A DNA stretch of 64,000 bases from positions 744,001 through 808,000 of the forward strand of contig NZ_CP035686.1 of the NCBI RefSeq assembly GCF_009665255.1, written 5' to 3'. This DNA comes from Vibrio metoecus. Its GTDB lineage: Bacteria > Pseudomonadota > Gammaproteobacteria > Enterobacterales > Vibrionaceae. This document shows positions 26,031 to 34,332 of the stretch, one piece after another. The notes under the pieces were generated by a model. It did not search any database. It saw only the letters and a program-made list of their open reading frames with translations, and was not told the DNA's origin. Each line of letters begins with the position of its first letter. The stretch's first letter is position 1. The translations under genes and the position numbers were made by a program.

Positions 26031-27203
26031 CTATTTTTTCGATGTCGCGCTCAAACGTAAGTAGACCAAACCCACTACAAGGCCAATCAAAGTGGCACTC
26101 ATTCCAAACAGTGTTGCGCCTGAAAGCGTGATGATAAAAGTAAACAGCGCTGGCTCACGGTATTCATCCGTTTTAAAGGCGGTGTGCAGGCACATCATCA
26201 AAGTGCCGAGCAGTGCTAAACCCGCGAGCATGGCAGAAATGGGTTGGGGGAGCGCGAGGAAAAGGTTCACCACGGCAGCAGCAAAAATCCCTGCCAATAA
26301 ATAAAACACACCTGCCCACATCACTGCGCGATAACGCTGAGTTTTATCGCTGTCGACTTCCTCTGCCATGCAGATCGCAGCTGAAATCGCGGCTAAGTTC
26401 ACGCTAAAACCACCAAAGGGGGCGGCGAGCATGTTGGTCAATCCGGTGCCGAGCAAAATTGGTTTGATCGGCGCTTCATATTGATAGCTTTTCATCATCG
26501 CAATCCCCGGTAAGTTTTGCGAAAGCATGGTGATGAGGTAAAGCGGCAGAGCCAGATTGAGCAAAGCCAACCAATCAAACTCCGGTTCAACCCAGAGAGG
26601 AGTTGCAATGCTTAATGAGAGGTCTGTGTCAGCAAAGCTACCTAGAGCGATAGCACAACCGATGCTTGCAATCAGCAGGATCAGCATGGTGTATCTAGGC
26701 ACAAAATGTTTGGCTAGCAAATAACTGGCAAACAGCAGGAAAAAAAGCACGGGCGTATGGGTGAGTGGAGCAAAGGCTTTGGCACAAAAGGGCAGCAAAA
26801 TAGCGCCGAGCATGGCCGTGCCAAGAGGAACCGGAATTTTGCTCAGTGCGCGAGTCAAAGGCGCGATCATGCCAGTCAAAGCAATTAACGAACCAGAAAG
26901 CATAAAGGCGCCCACGACAACGGATAACGAGTATTGACCCGCCGATGCGGCTAGCATCACTGCGCCCGGCGTTGACCACGCAGTTAAAATAGGCGTTTTG
27001 TAAACCCAAGAATAAATAAGTGATGTCAACCCCATCACCACACCCAAAGTCAGTAACCAACTTTCGATTTGAGCAGGGTTTGCTCCTGAGGCTGTGGCGG
27101 CTTGAATCACGATCATCACCGAACTCGTGTAACCAACCAAAACCGTGGTAAAGCCCGCAGAGAGGTGACTGAGATTGAATAATCCTTTCATCATGGGTTC
27201 CAT
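26031..27203 (-). CDS. BenE family benzoate/H+ symporter
   Basis: This 390-residue inner membrane protein has about 12 hydrophobic segments and begins FNLSHLSAGFTTVLVGYTSS, the family's N-terminal helix. Characteristic stretches are WSTPGAVMLAAS and NMLAAPFGGFSVNLAAISAAICM. BenE proteins are proton symporters for benzoate, but no benzoate degradation genes occur nearby, so the true substrate is open. I use ATG 27203 (MEPMMKGLF); ATG codons at 27194 and 27191 are also possible. It follows the MFS-acyltransferase gene by 23 bp on the same strand and is probably co-transcribed with it and the TetR gene. Confidence 0.85.
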   Translation of the reverse strand: MEPMMKGLFNLSHLSAGFTTVLVGYTSSVMIVIQAATASGANPAQIESWLLTLGVVMGLTSLIYSWVYKTPILTAWSTPGAVMLAASAGQYSLSVVVGAFMLSGSLIALTGMIAPLTRALSKIPVPLGTAMLGAILLPFCAKAFAPLTHTPVLFFLLFASYLLAKHFVPRYTMLILLIASIGCAIALGSFADTDLSLSIATPLWVEPEFDWLALLNLALPLYLITMLSQNLPGIAMMKSYQYEAPIKPILLGTGLTNMLAAPFGGFSVNLAAISAAICMAEEVDSDKTQRYRAVMWAGVFYLLAGIFAAAVVNLFLALPQPISAMLAGLALLGTLMMCLHTAFKTDEYREPALFTFIITLSGATLFGMSATLIGLVVGLVYLRLSATSKK

Positions 27204-27226
27204 TTGCGTATTGCGAGTGGAACAGA

Positions 27227-29107
27227 TTAACGCCAATCGCCTCGTAAGTGTGCAACTTTTTCGTGCATCAACGCGGCGTTAGCGAGATCCGCCGCCACTG
27301 GCTCTCCCGCTTCAATTTCTAATTGTGAGCGAAAACGAGTTGGCAATCCTTTACAAGCACGCCCTTTATGGCGGCTGAAATAGCTGCCCCATAACCCTTT
27401 CAGCGCCAAAGGGACAACTGGGACAGGGCTGCGGTGGAGGATTAAATCTAAGCCACGCATAAACGGGTTCATTTCTCCATCAGCGGTTAATCGACCTTCG
27501 GGAAAAATGCACACCAAATTCCCTTCATCGAGTGAGTGCTCAATCTCCGCAAAAGCACGGCGAAGTGAAGCTCGATTATTGGCGGAAATCGGGATCACCC
27601 CTGCGCGTTTTAAAAACGTTTTGAGCAGTGGCAGGTTGGCGTACTCTTCTTCCATCACAAAGTGAATCAACCGTGGGCAAACCGCGCTCAGCAGTAAGGC
27701 ATCCATATAACTGACATGGTTACATACCAGCAGTGCACCGCCTTGTTCAGGGATGTGGTGCAGATTTTTGTGCCGAACTCGGTATAGCGTATGAGTGAGA
27801 ACCCACACCAGAAAGCGAACGGCGAAAATCGGCACTTGCAGGAAAATATACAAGGCAACCAGTACATTGAGTACGGCTAGCACAGCAAACAATTGCGGGA
27901 TACTCATCTCTAACACGCTGAGGCAAACAATGCCAAGAAGGGCACTGCCGACCATAAACAACGAGTTATAGATATTGAGTGCCGCAATCACTTGCGCACG
28001 TTCGGTGACTTTGGCGCGCTGCTGCAACATGGCATACAGCGGAACGATGAACACACCACCAAATACGCCAATCAACAGTAAATAAGCAAAAAGTGGCCAT
28101 AAAGCGGAGTAAGACACAAAGTCTACAAAAGTGCTAAAAACAGGAAGATCGGCGGGAATACTGGTTGCCATCAGATAACCAAATAAGCTGATACCAACAC
28201 TGCCCAAAGGTACGATCCCGACTTCAATCCGATGCCCTGAAAGCTTATCGCAGGTGAGTGAACCAACCGCGATACCAATCGAAAATAAGGCAAGTAGGAA
28301 AGAAACAGCAGCTTCATTACCGTGAAGATAGAGTTTAGTAAAATTGGGAAACTGGGTGAGGTAGACCGCGCCGAGGAACCAAAACCAACTGATCGCCATG
28401 ATGGATTGGAAGATAGCGCGATCACGCTTAGCAATGCGTAAGGTTTGCTTTGTTTGAGCAATCGGCTGCCAACGAAATTCAATATCGGGTGCACTGGCTG
28501 GTGCCAATGGAATCGCACGGCTAGAGAGATAACCAAGCAGTGCAAAAATTAACACCGCAGCGGCGGCAAAATAGTGTGCATACTCTGTTGAGGCAATGAC
28601 TCCCGCTCCCAAGGTGCCGAGCAAAATAGCCAGAAAGGTTCCGGTTTCGACTAACGCATTACCGGGAACTAGTTCTTCCGATTTCAATTGCTGTGGTAAG
28701 AGAGCGTATTTGACGGGGCCAAAGAAAGCGGATTGCGTACCCATCAAAAACAGTAAAAACAATAAAATGCCGTAACTTTGGGAGAGAAAACCGATCGCCC
28801 CACCGAACATGATGACAATTTCTAGCAGTTTAACTTTGCGGATATAGCGTGATTTTTCATATTTATCAGCCAGCACCCCAGCTGTAGCTGAAAATAGGAA
28901 AAAAGGGAGAATAAATAACCCGGCCGCAAGATTGATAAACAGATTACTGGAGATCGGGAGAGCTTGAGATCCCGCAAAGGCGACAAACAGTAACAAAACA
29001 TTTTTAAAAATGTTGTCGTTAAATGCCCCAAGAAACTGGGTGATGAAATAAGGTAAAAAACGGCGCTCAGCTAACAGCGCCGTAGTCGAATTCGCCATGT
29101 TGTTCAT
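27227..29107 (-). CDS. MFS transporter-acyltransferase fusion (LplT-like plus PlsC domain)
   Basis: This is a 626-residue fusion. Residues 1 to about 410 are an MFS transporter of about 12 segments resembling lysophospholipid flippase LplT (FITQFLGAFNDNIFKN, then GVLADKYEKS). Residues 420-626 are a PlsC acyltransferase domain with NHVSYMDALLL (H-x4-D), then FPEGRLTADGEMNPF. In E. coli LplT imports lysophospholipids and Aas (acyltransferase plus acyl-ACP synthetase) re-acylates them. Here the transporter is fused directly to the acyltransferase and the synthetase module is absent, implying that an acyl donor made elsewhere is used. It starts 3 bp after the TetR stop (start 29107; ATG 29098 also possible). 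Confidence 0.9.
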   Translation of the reverse strand: MNNMANSTTALLAERRFLPYFITQFLGAFNDNIFKNVLLLFVAFAGSQALPISSNLFINLAAGLFILPFFLFSATAGVLADKYEKSRYIRKVKLLEIVIMFGGAIGFLSQSYGILLFLLFLMGTQSAFFGPVKYALLPQQLKSEELVPGNALVETGTFLAILLGTLGAGVIASTEYAHYFAAAAVLIFALLGYLSSRAIPLAPASAPDIEFRWQPIAQTKQTLRIAKRDRAIFQSIMAISWFWFLGAVYLTQFPNFTKLYLHGNEAAVSFLLALFSIGIAVGSLTCDKLSGHRIEVGIVPLGSVGISLFGYLMATSIPADLPVFSTFVDFVSYSALWPLFAYLLLIGVFGGVFIVPLYAMLQQRAKVTERAQVIAALNIYNSLFMVGSALLGIVCLSVLEMSIPQLFAVLAVLNVLVALYIFLQVPIFAVRFLVWVLTHTLYRVRHKNLHHIPEQGGALLVCNHVSYMDALLLSAVCPRLIHFVMEEEYANLPLLKTFLKRAGVIPISANNRASLRRAFAEIEHSLDEGNLVCIFPEGRLTADGEMNPFMRGLDLILHRSPVPVVPLALKGLWGSYFSRHKGRACKGLPTRFRSQLEIEAGEPVAADLANAALMHEKVAHLRGDWR

Positions 29108-29110
29108 CCA

Positions 29111-29701
29111 TTACCAGTTGGCCAGATAGTGACTAAGAAGGTTATCAATCAATGCATTACCATCGATCGGCTCATTGGCAAAAAACTTATCATCCACACT
29201 CAAAATCGTGATGCCATGTACGCCAGACCACAATACGCGGCTCGCTTGCAACACCTCTTGCTCTGAACGCAACGGCGCAATCACTTTCAACAATCCTTCT
29301 AACATGCTGGTCATGTTATCAATTCGTTGAGCTTGCCATTCTGGCAAAGTTTCTCCGTTCATATTGTGCTCAAAAATCAGTTGCCAACGGTAAGGGTTCC
29401 GTTTGGCAAAATTATGATAACAATAGGCTAATTGATACAACGCATCTTTTGGATAAGGTGTTGATTTTACGGATTTCTGTGCTTCTAAAGCCAACTCATC
29501 TAGAGTTTGTGCCACCACATGAAGTAGCAAGAGGTTGTAGTTGCCAAACACGTTGACTAAGGTGCTCGGCACGTAACCAATCATGGTCGCGACTTTACGT
29601 AAACTCAGTTCATGATAGGAGTGTGTATCGAGAAACTGTTTAACTCTATCTAGGGTGAGAGCTACCAGCTCTTCTCGGGTGTGATCGTTTCGTCTGGCCA
29701 T
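29111..29701 (-). CDS. TetR/AcrR family transcriptional regulator
   Basis: This 196-residue protein has an N-terminal HTH (TREELVALTLDRVKQFLDTH..SLRKVATMIGYVPSTLVNVFGNYNLLLLHVV), followed by an all-helical ligand domain. It is the first gene of a three-gene minus-strand unit with the MFS-acyltransferase and BenE genes, separated by 3 bp. A GAAC-N3-GTTC palindrome 17-28 bp upstream of its start is a candidate autoregulatory site. Its ligand may be a lysophospholipid, fatty acyl compound or aromatic acid, judged by the genes it precedes. Confidence 0.88.
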   Translation of the reverse strand: MARRNDHTREELVALTLDRVKQFLDTHSYHELSLRKVATMIGYVPSTLVNVFGNYNLLLLHVVAQTLDELALEAQKSVKSTPYPKDALYQLAYCYHNFAKRNPYRWQLIFEHNMNGETLPEWQAQRIDNMTSMLEGLLKVIAPLRSEQEVLQASRVLWSGVHGITILSVDDKFFANEPIDGNALIDNLLSHYLANW

Positions 29702-29717
29702 GATCTGGATTCAATAA

Positions 29718-29731
29718 TGAACAACGTTCGA
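29718..29731. promoter_or_regulatory. Candidate operator of the TetR regulator
   Basis: TGAACAACGTTCGA contains the inverted arms GAAC and GTTC around AAC, 17 bp upstream of the TetR start codon, a usual location for TetR autorepression. Only the symmetry and position support this. Confidence 0.4.
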
Positions 29732-29896
29732 TAGTCTAAACATCCCCTACGGGAGCGTCAACGCATCGATTTGCAATATTCTGATACATGTCGATAAATG
29801 CAAAACGTTTCCATTGCGAGATGAAGTAGCTATAGTGACCCAGTAAAGATAGGTAGGCTTTCACAAGCCCCATAACATCAAACCCTAAGGAAGTGT

Positions 29897-30766
29897 ATGA
29901 AACGTTTGTTTTCGCTGATCGCGTTAATCATGGTTTCGGTGGCAGTCACTCCGATTGCTGAGGCCAAAAAATTTGGTGGCGGTAAATCGTTTGGTAGCAG
30001 TTACAAAACTGCGCCAGCACCGAAGCAACAAAAAACCGATACTTTAAAAAAGAATGATACGGCTAACCCTGCCAGCTCAACGAAAAAAGGTTTGATGGGC
30101 GGCTTGTTAGGTGGCTTGTTGGCGGGTGGTTTACTCGCGGCTTTCTTTGGCGGCGCGTTTGAAGGTATCCAGTTCATGGATATTCTGATCATGGGCTTGA
30201 TTGCGTTTGTGATCTTTAAGCTGATGCGCGGCTTATTGGCTTCAAAACAGGGCAGCATGAATCAGTCTCAGCAGCAACCGGCTTTTGGCGGTATGAACCG
30301 TACGCCGTTTGAGCAGCCTAATGTGCACAACTTCGAACAGCCACAATCTATGGGTGGTGGTTTTGGTAGCGCAGCGCAAAGTGACATTCCGCATAACTAT
30401 CCAGCCGGTTTTGACCGCGTGGCGTTTGTGAATGGTGCGCGTGAACACTACCGAATCCTGCAAGGTGCTTGGAACCACAATCAACTAGAAACGATTCGTG
30501 AATACGTGTCACCAAGTTTGTTTGATGATCTCAAAGCCGAGCGTGCGAACTACGAAGGTGAGCAACACACCGATGTAATGTACGTGGACGCCGAAATTGT
30601 GCGTGCTGACTACGATGCAAACCGTGCTCAGCTGAGCTTGCAGTTCAGCGGTCGTTACCGTGATGCCGTCGAAGGCATTGAAGAGAACATCGAAGACGTA
30701 TGGCACTTAGAGCGTGACCTTACGGTTCCTAATGCACCTTGGTTGATCGTTGGGATTCAAGGCTAG
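29897..30766 (+). CDS. Tim44-domain membrane protein
   Basis: This 289-residue protein has a signal sequence (LFSLIALIMVSVAVTPIAEA, cleavage after AEA), a Gly/Lys/Thr-rich linker, a Gly-rich hydrophobic pair of segments (GLMGGLLGGLLAGGLLAAFFGG and MDILIMGLIAFVIFKLMRGLL, about residues 68-116) and a C-terminal Tim44-like domain (FVNGAREHYRILQGAWNHNQLETIREYVSPSLFDDL). Tim44-like proteins of bacteria are membrane-associated with unknown function. AAGGAAG 6-11 bases before the ATG supports the start. It is monocistronic with a strong terminator. Confidence 0.88.
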   Translation: MKRLFSLIALIMVSVAVTPIAEAKKFGGGKSFGSSYKTAPAPKQQKTDTLKKNDTANPASSTKKGLMGGLLGGLLAGGLLAAFFGGAFEGIQFMDILIMGLIAFVIFKLMRGLLASKQGSMNQSQQQPAFGGMNRTPFEQPNVHNFEQPQSMGGGFGSAAQSDIPHNYPAGFDRVAFVNGAREHYRILQGAWNHNQLETIREYVSPSLFDDLKAERANYEGEQHTDVMYVDAEIVRADYDANRAQLSLQFSGRYRDAVEGIEENIEDVWHLERDLTVPNAPWLIVGIQG

Positions 30767-30797
30767 TTGATCGAAACCCACGGATTTGCATCATGCT

Positions 30798-30832
30798 AAA
30801 AAAACACCCAGCTTTGACTGGGTGTTTTTTTA
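30798..30832 (+). terminator. Terminator of the Tim44-domain gene
   Basis: AAAAAACACCCAG/CTGGGTGTTTTTTT stem with a 6-base loop, about 30 bases after the stop. Confidence 0.92.
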
Positions 30833-30928
30833 TCTTCAGAAGCGTCGATACTTGGATTCCATTCCTGAAATGATGAGGAGTTTGGGTATATACTCGCGGC
30901 ACTCAACATTGCACAAAAGGAAAGTGAC

Positions 30929-31246
30929 GTGGCTCAATTCAAACATCAACAACTTAGCCAAGCTGAACAAGATAAATTGGATGCAGCGGTTTTTCGTCAA
31001 CTGTTGCAACATCTGGATCAAAATAAAGATGTGCAAAACATCGATCTGATGATTTTGGCCGGTTTCTGTCGTAACTGTTTCTGTAAATGGTATGCCGCTG
31101 AAGCGCAGAAAGAGGGGCTAGATCTGGATATTGATGATGCCCGTGAGCGTGTGTATGGCATGACTTACGATGAGTGGAAGGCTAACCACCAACCACCAGC
31201 GACACCTGAACAGTTAGCCGCCTTTGAAGCAAAAAATAAACAGTAA
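30929..31246 (+). CDS. DUF1244 family protein
   Basis: This 105-residue protein contains the DUF1244 core: AAVFRQLLQHLDQNKDVQNIDLM, then AGFCRNCFCKWYAAEA with three clustered Cys residues, then ARERVYGMTYDEWKA. The family is widespread in proteobacteria and has no established function; the Cys cluster suggests metal binding or redox sensitivity. The GTG start at 30929 is preceded by AAAGGAAAG at 6 bases. No signal peptide is visible. It lies alone between two terminators. Confidence 0.88.
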   Translation: MAQFKHQQLSQAEQDKLDAAVFRQLLQHLDQNKDVQNIDLMILAGFCRNCFCKWYAAEAQKEGLDLDIDDARERVYGMTYDEWKANHQPPATPEQLAAFEAKNKQ

Positions 31247-31260
31247 CGGTAGAGATAAAC

Positions 31261-31289
31261 AAAACGCGCCAAGATTATGGCGCGTTTTA
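31261..31289. terminator. Bidirectional terminator between DUF1244 and NlpE-like genes
   Basis: AAAACGCGCC/GGCGCGTTTT stem with an 8-base loop between convergent genes. Confidence 0.88.
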
Positions 31290-31322
31290 GTGTGAAATCC
31301 TTTGCGATCAGGCAAGCAGAGA

Positions 31323-31814
31323 TTATTGCTTGCTTAGCACGTAAAATTCAGCCAGCTCACCATCGATTTGTTGACCATGCATATCCAAATGGGTCAGTGT
31401 GTTTTCACCCACAAGATATTGTCTGCCAGTTTGATCGCCAGATTGCAGGGTAACGATGCTGCCCGTTTCATCCCAAGCAAATGTGCCTTCAGAAATGAAA
31501 GGTGCCCCCTCTTTGTCGAGATACTGTTCAGTTAATTTGTAAGTACCATCGCTGTTGATCGTCAGTTCTGTTTCAATGCCACCACAGTCAGCACAAGGTA
31601 GGGTACCTTGATAGATGCCAGCCCAATCCAGGCTGTTTTGTGCATTATGCGCCGCATCGACACTTTCGTTTGACGCTTGAGCTGCTGATTGCTCTACAGG
31701 TTGCGTCGCAACATCAACGATCTTTTCTACTTCCACTTTTGCGTCTTGTTGGTTGTCGCATCCGACAAGAATGAGGGTCAGCGCGCTCAGGGCAAAAATA
31801 CTTTTTTTCATCAT
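31323..31814 (-). CDS. NlpE-like (copper resistance) lipoprotein
   Basis: This 163-residue lipoprotein has signal sequence and lipobox ILVGC (mature start CDNQQ), a Gln/Ala-rich linker to about residue 62, then a single NlpE N-terminal-type beta-barrel domain: GIYQGTLPCADCGGIETELTIN with the CxxC, and GTFAWDETGSIVTL. E. coli NlpE (236 aa) signals surface adhesion and lipoprotein defects to CpxA; its C-terminal OB domain is absent here, as in many Vibrio homologues. It is monocistronic. The 252-bp upstream region holds a CRP-like site at 31916-31931. Confidence 0.87.
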   Translation of the reverse strand: MMKKSIFALSALTLILVGCDNQQDAKVEVEKIVDVATQPVEQSAAQASNESVDAAHNAQNSLDWAGIYQGTLPCADCGGIETELTINSDGTYKLTEQYLDKEGAPFISEGTFAWDETGSIVTLQSGDQTGRQYLVGENTLTHLDMHGQQIDGELAEFYVLSKQ

Positions 31815-31915
31815 AAATCCTTGGTTAAGAAATGTTGACCATCAGAAACTCGGCCACTATGAACTCGCGCCGTTAAGTCTGGGTCAAACGCGCGTCATTT
31901 TAGCGACAACTTTTG

Positions 31916-31931
31916 TGTGATCTAGCTCAAT
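31916..31931. promoter_or_regulatory. CRP-like site upstream of the NlpE-like gene
   Basis: TGTGATCTAGCTCAAT matches TGTGA-N6-TCACA at 8 of 10 fixed positions. It lies about 100 bp upstream of the NlpE-like start. Function is inferred from the match only. Confidence 0.4.
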
Positions 31932-32029
31932 AAAAGTGACATTTCCCAACAGATAATAAAACGTCTCACGCTTTCGATTTAAGGTGATGGTTTGGTCAAT
32001 GTTGCCATGTTTTATGATTTAAAGAGCGG

Positions 32030-32058
32030 TAAAAAAAGACCCTCATATTTGAGGGCCT
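32030..32058 (-). terminator. Terminator of the min operon
   Basis: On the minus strand AAGGCCCTC/GAGGGTCTT with a 6-base loop is followed by seven T residues, about 10 bases after the minE stop. Confidence 0.85.
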
Positions 32059-32066
32059 TAAACCGA

Positions 32067-32330
32067 TTATTTCTCGTCATCCGGCAGTTTGACGTTGAGT
32101 TCGAGCACTGAAATATCATCGTCTTTATGCTCGAAAGAGAGTTCGACCATCGAAGGGTCAATTGCGACGTATTTGGCAATCACCTTCAAGATGTCTTCCT
32201 TGAGCTGTGGCAAGTAGCTCGGTGCCGGATCGTTTTGACTGCGACGCTCGGCAACAATGATCTGCAAACGCTCTTTGGCAACGCTCGCGGAAGTCTTCTT
32301 CTGTGGGCGGAAAAATTCCAGCAATGACAT
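32067..32330 (-). CDS. minE: Cell division topological specificity factor MinE
   Basis: This 87-residue protein (E. coli 88) has the N-terminal MinD-binding/membrane segment SLLEFFRPQKKTSASVAKERLQIIVAE and the C-terminal dimerisation domain (YLPQLKEDILKVIAKYV). It stimulates MinD ATPase and drives the pole-to-pole oscillation that keeps MinC inhibition away from mid-cell. It starts 4 bp after minD and ends the minCDE operon, followed by a terminator. Confidence 0.97.
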   Translation of the reverse strand: MSLLEFFRPQKKTSASVAKERLQIIVAERRSQNDPAPSYLPQLKEDILKVIAKYVAIDPSMVELSFEHKDDDISVLELNVKLPDDEK

Positions 32331-32334
32331 AGCC

Positions 32335-33147
32335 TTAACCTCCGAATAAGCGTTTGAAAATTCCTTTCTTCGCTTCAGTCAGGAAACGAAACTCGACTTG
32401 TTCACCCAGCAGACGAGAAACGGTATCTTGATACGCTTGTCCTGCATCTGACTGGTCATCAAAAATCACTGGAACCCCTTTGTTAGAGGCATTCAGCACA
32501 GCCTGACTTTCTGGGATTACGCCAAGCAGCGGTACATGCAGAATTTCTTCGACGTCTTGTACACTTAACATTTCACCTTGAGTTACCCGCGCTGGGTTGT
32601 AGCGGGTCAGCAGTAAGTGTTGCTTGATAGACGCTTGGCCTTGTTCTGCACGCAGTGACTTCGAATCGAGAATGCCGAGAATGCGGTCAGAGTCGCGCAC
32701 TGATGAGACTTCTGGGTTGGTGGTGACAATTGCTTCATCAGCGTAGTAAAGCGCCATTAATGCGCCTTGTTCGATACCAGCAGGAGAGTCACAAATGATG
32801 AAGTCAAACCCCATTTCTTTGAGGTCATTGAGTACACGCTGAACACCATCTTTGGTTAGCGCATCTTTATCACGGGTTTGAGAAGCTGGCAGGATGAATA
32901 AGTTTTCGTTACGTTTGTCTTTAATCAAGGCTTGGTTCAGTGTGGCCTCACCATTGATGACATTGACAAAGTCGTACACCACGCGGCGCTCACAGCCCAT
33001 GATTAAATCGAGATTACGCAGACCGATATCAAAATCGATCACTGCGGTTTTTTTGCCTCGCAGTGCGAGACCTGAAGCAATAGCAGCACTGGAGGTGGTT
33101 TTGCCAACCCCGCCTTTTCCTGACGTGACGACAATAATGCGCGACAT
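32335..33147 (-). CDS. minD: Septum site-determining ATPase MinD
   Basis: This 270-residue ParA/MinD-family ATPase has the deviant Walker A SGKGGVGKTT with K11 and K16, DSPAGIEQGAL (switch II/Walker B), and the C-terminal amphipathic membrane-targeting helix KKGIFKRLFGG. It dimerises on the membrane with ATP, recruiting MinC and then MinE. ATG 33147 is chosen because AAAGGAAA precedes it and the protein then begins MSRIIVVTSGKGG; an upstream ATG at 33165 adds only six residues. Confidence 0.97.
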   Translation of the reverse strand: MSRIIVVTSGKGGVGKTTSSAAIASGLALRGKKTAVIDFDIGLRNLDLIMGCERRVVYDFVNVINGEATLNQALIKDKRNENLFILPASQTRDKDALTKDGVQRVLNDLKEMGFDFIICDSPAGIEQGALMALYYADEAIVTTNPEVSSVRDSDRILGILDSKSLRAEQGQASIKQHLLLTRYNPARVTQGEMLSVQDVEEILHVPLLGVIPESQAVLNASNKGVPVIFDDQSDAGQAYQDTVSRLLGEQVEFRFLTEAKKGIFKRLFGG

Positions 33148-33167
33148 GTTATATTTTCCTTTCAATC

Positions 33168-33830
33168 TTAAATCGTGAGCGTTTCGAGGTAGAGTGATTC
33201 GTCAGTCATACTGAGCATCACTCTCTGTTGCCAAAACTGACTTTCAATTTGGTCACTCAACCAATAATGGCCGGCGATAGAAATCAGTTCCGCTTGCAAA
33301 TCATGACAAATAATTCGGGCTTCTCTTTGGCCACTGGCTCCCGCAATCGCTCGGCCACGTAACGTGCCATAAATATGGATCGAACCATCGGCAATCACTT
33401 CGGCACCCGCACTCACATGGCTCAAAATCACCAAATCACCATCTTTGGCATAGATCTGTTGGCCAGAACGCACTGGGGTTCGTACCACTTTGGTGGGGGC
33501 CATTTTAGCTGGGGCTTGAGTGGGGGAGTTGGTTGCGGTCATTACCGCAAAACCTGCTTCGGCAGCGAGATTCTGGCTACGTTTGTCTTTACATCCTGTG
33601 ACACCAACCGGAATTAAACCTGCTTGGCGGATCCCTTGCTTTAATGCGGGGTAGTCAAGATCACCCTCGACTTTCGCCACATTCAGCACTACGGGTGCAT
33701 GGGCAAAAAAAGCAGGGGCTTGCGCGACCTTTTCTTGAAGAAATTGAACAGTTTGTTCAATTTGGTTGTCAGAAAGGTGTAACACCGACAAAGTAAAGCT
33801 ACTACCTTTCAGGTCAGGGTTTTTCGACAT
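33168..33830 (-). CDS. minC: Septum site-determining protein MinC
   Basis: This 220-residue FtsZ-ring inhibitor has an N-terminal FtsZ-binding domain (SSFTLSVLHLSDN...PVVLNVAKVEGDLDYPALKQ), a Pro/Thr-rich linker near 105-125 and a C-terminal beta-helix domain (GDLVILSHVSAGAEVIADGSIHIYG, then GRAIAGASGQREARIICHDLQAELISIAG) that dimerises and binds MinD. ATG 33830 is preceded by GAGGTCAACG; the upstream in-frame start at 33875 has no homology. It is the first gene of minCDE and divergent from ycgL, as in enterobacteria. Confidence 0.95.
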   Translation of the reverse strand: MSKNPDLKGSSFTLSVLHLSDNQIEQTVQFLQEKVAQAPAFFAHAPVVLNVAKVEGDLDYPALKQGIRQAGLIPVGVTGCKDKRSQNLAAEAGFAVMTATNSPTQAPAKMAPTKVVRTPVRSGQQIYAKDGDLVILSHVSAGAEVIADGSIHIYGTLRGRAIAGASGQREARIICHDLQAELISIAGHYWLSDQIESQFWQQRVMLSMTDESLYLETLTI

Positions 33831-34029
33831 GGTAACGTTGACCTCAATAAACTCTATGCCTTGCGGAGAGAGCATTGGCTGAGAACAGGGCTGTCATGTT
33901 ATATTCAGCGCCAAAGCACAGCAAGTTCTCTTGCGGTGAAATAAGTGATTTGGCATCAATTTTGGTCAAAGTTAACTGAATTAAGACAAAACGCCCTAAG
34001 TGGTCAATCATCTAATTAAAAGGCTTGTC

Positions 34030-34308
34030 ATGCTTTGCTCGATTTATAAAAGTCCTAAAAAAGAAGGCACTTATCTGTATATTCCGAAACGGGACGATTT
34101 TTCACAGGTTCCTGACACCTTGAAACAGATGTTTGGTAAACCTATTTTTGTCATGTTGGTCAATCTTGAGCAGCGTCAACTGGCGCAGGTCAATGTGGAA
34201 AAAGTGAAAGCTTCACTGCAAGAGCAGGGTTTTTTCCTACAATTACCGCCGCCACCAGAGAACTTGCTGGAGCAACATAAGGAGCGCAAAGCGCGCCAAA
34301 CTCCCTGA
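34030..34308 (+). CDS. ycgL: YcgL domain protein (UPF0745)
   Basis: This 92-residue protein is typical of YcgL: LCSIYKSPKKEGTYLYIPKRDDFSQVPDTL near the start, and EQGFFLQLPPPPENLLEQHK at the end. The fold is known but the role is not. ATG 34030 has AAGG 6-9 bases upstream and aligns with E. coli YcgL; the upstream ATG at 34000 is not needed. It is divergent from minC and followed 24 bp later by a lytic transglycosylase gene, so it is likely linked to cell wall or division functions by context only. Confidence 0.9.
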   Translation: MLCSIYKSPKKEGTYLYIPKRDDFSQVPDTLKQMFGKPIFVMLVNLEQRQLAQVNVEKVKASLQEQGFFLQLPPPPENLLEQHKERKARQTP

Positions 34309-34332
34309 TGAAGATCGCTCAAGGAGGGCATC

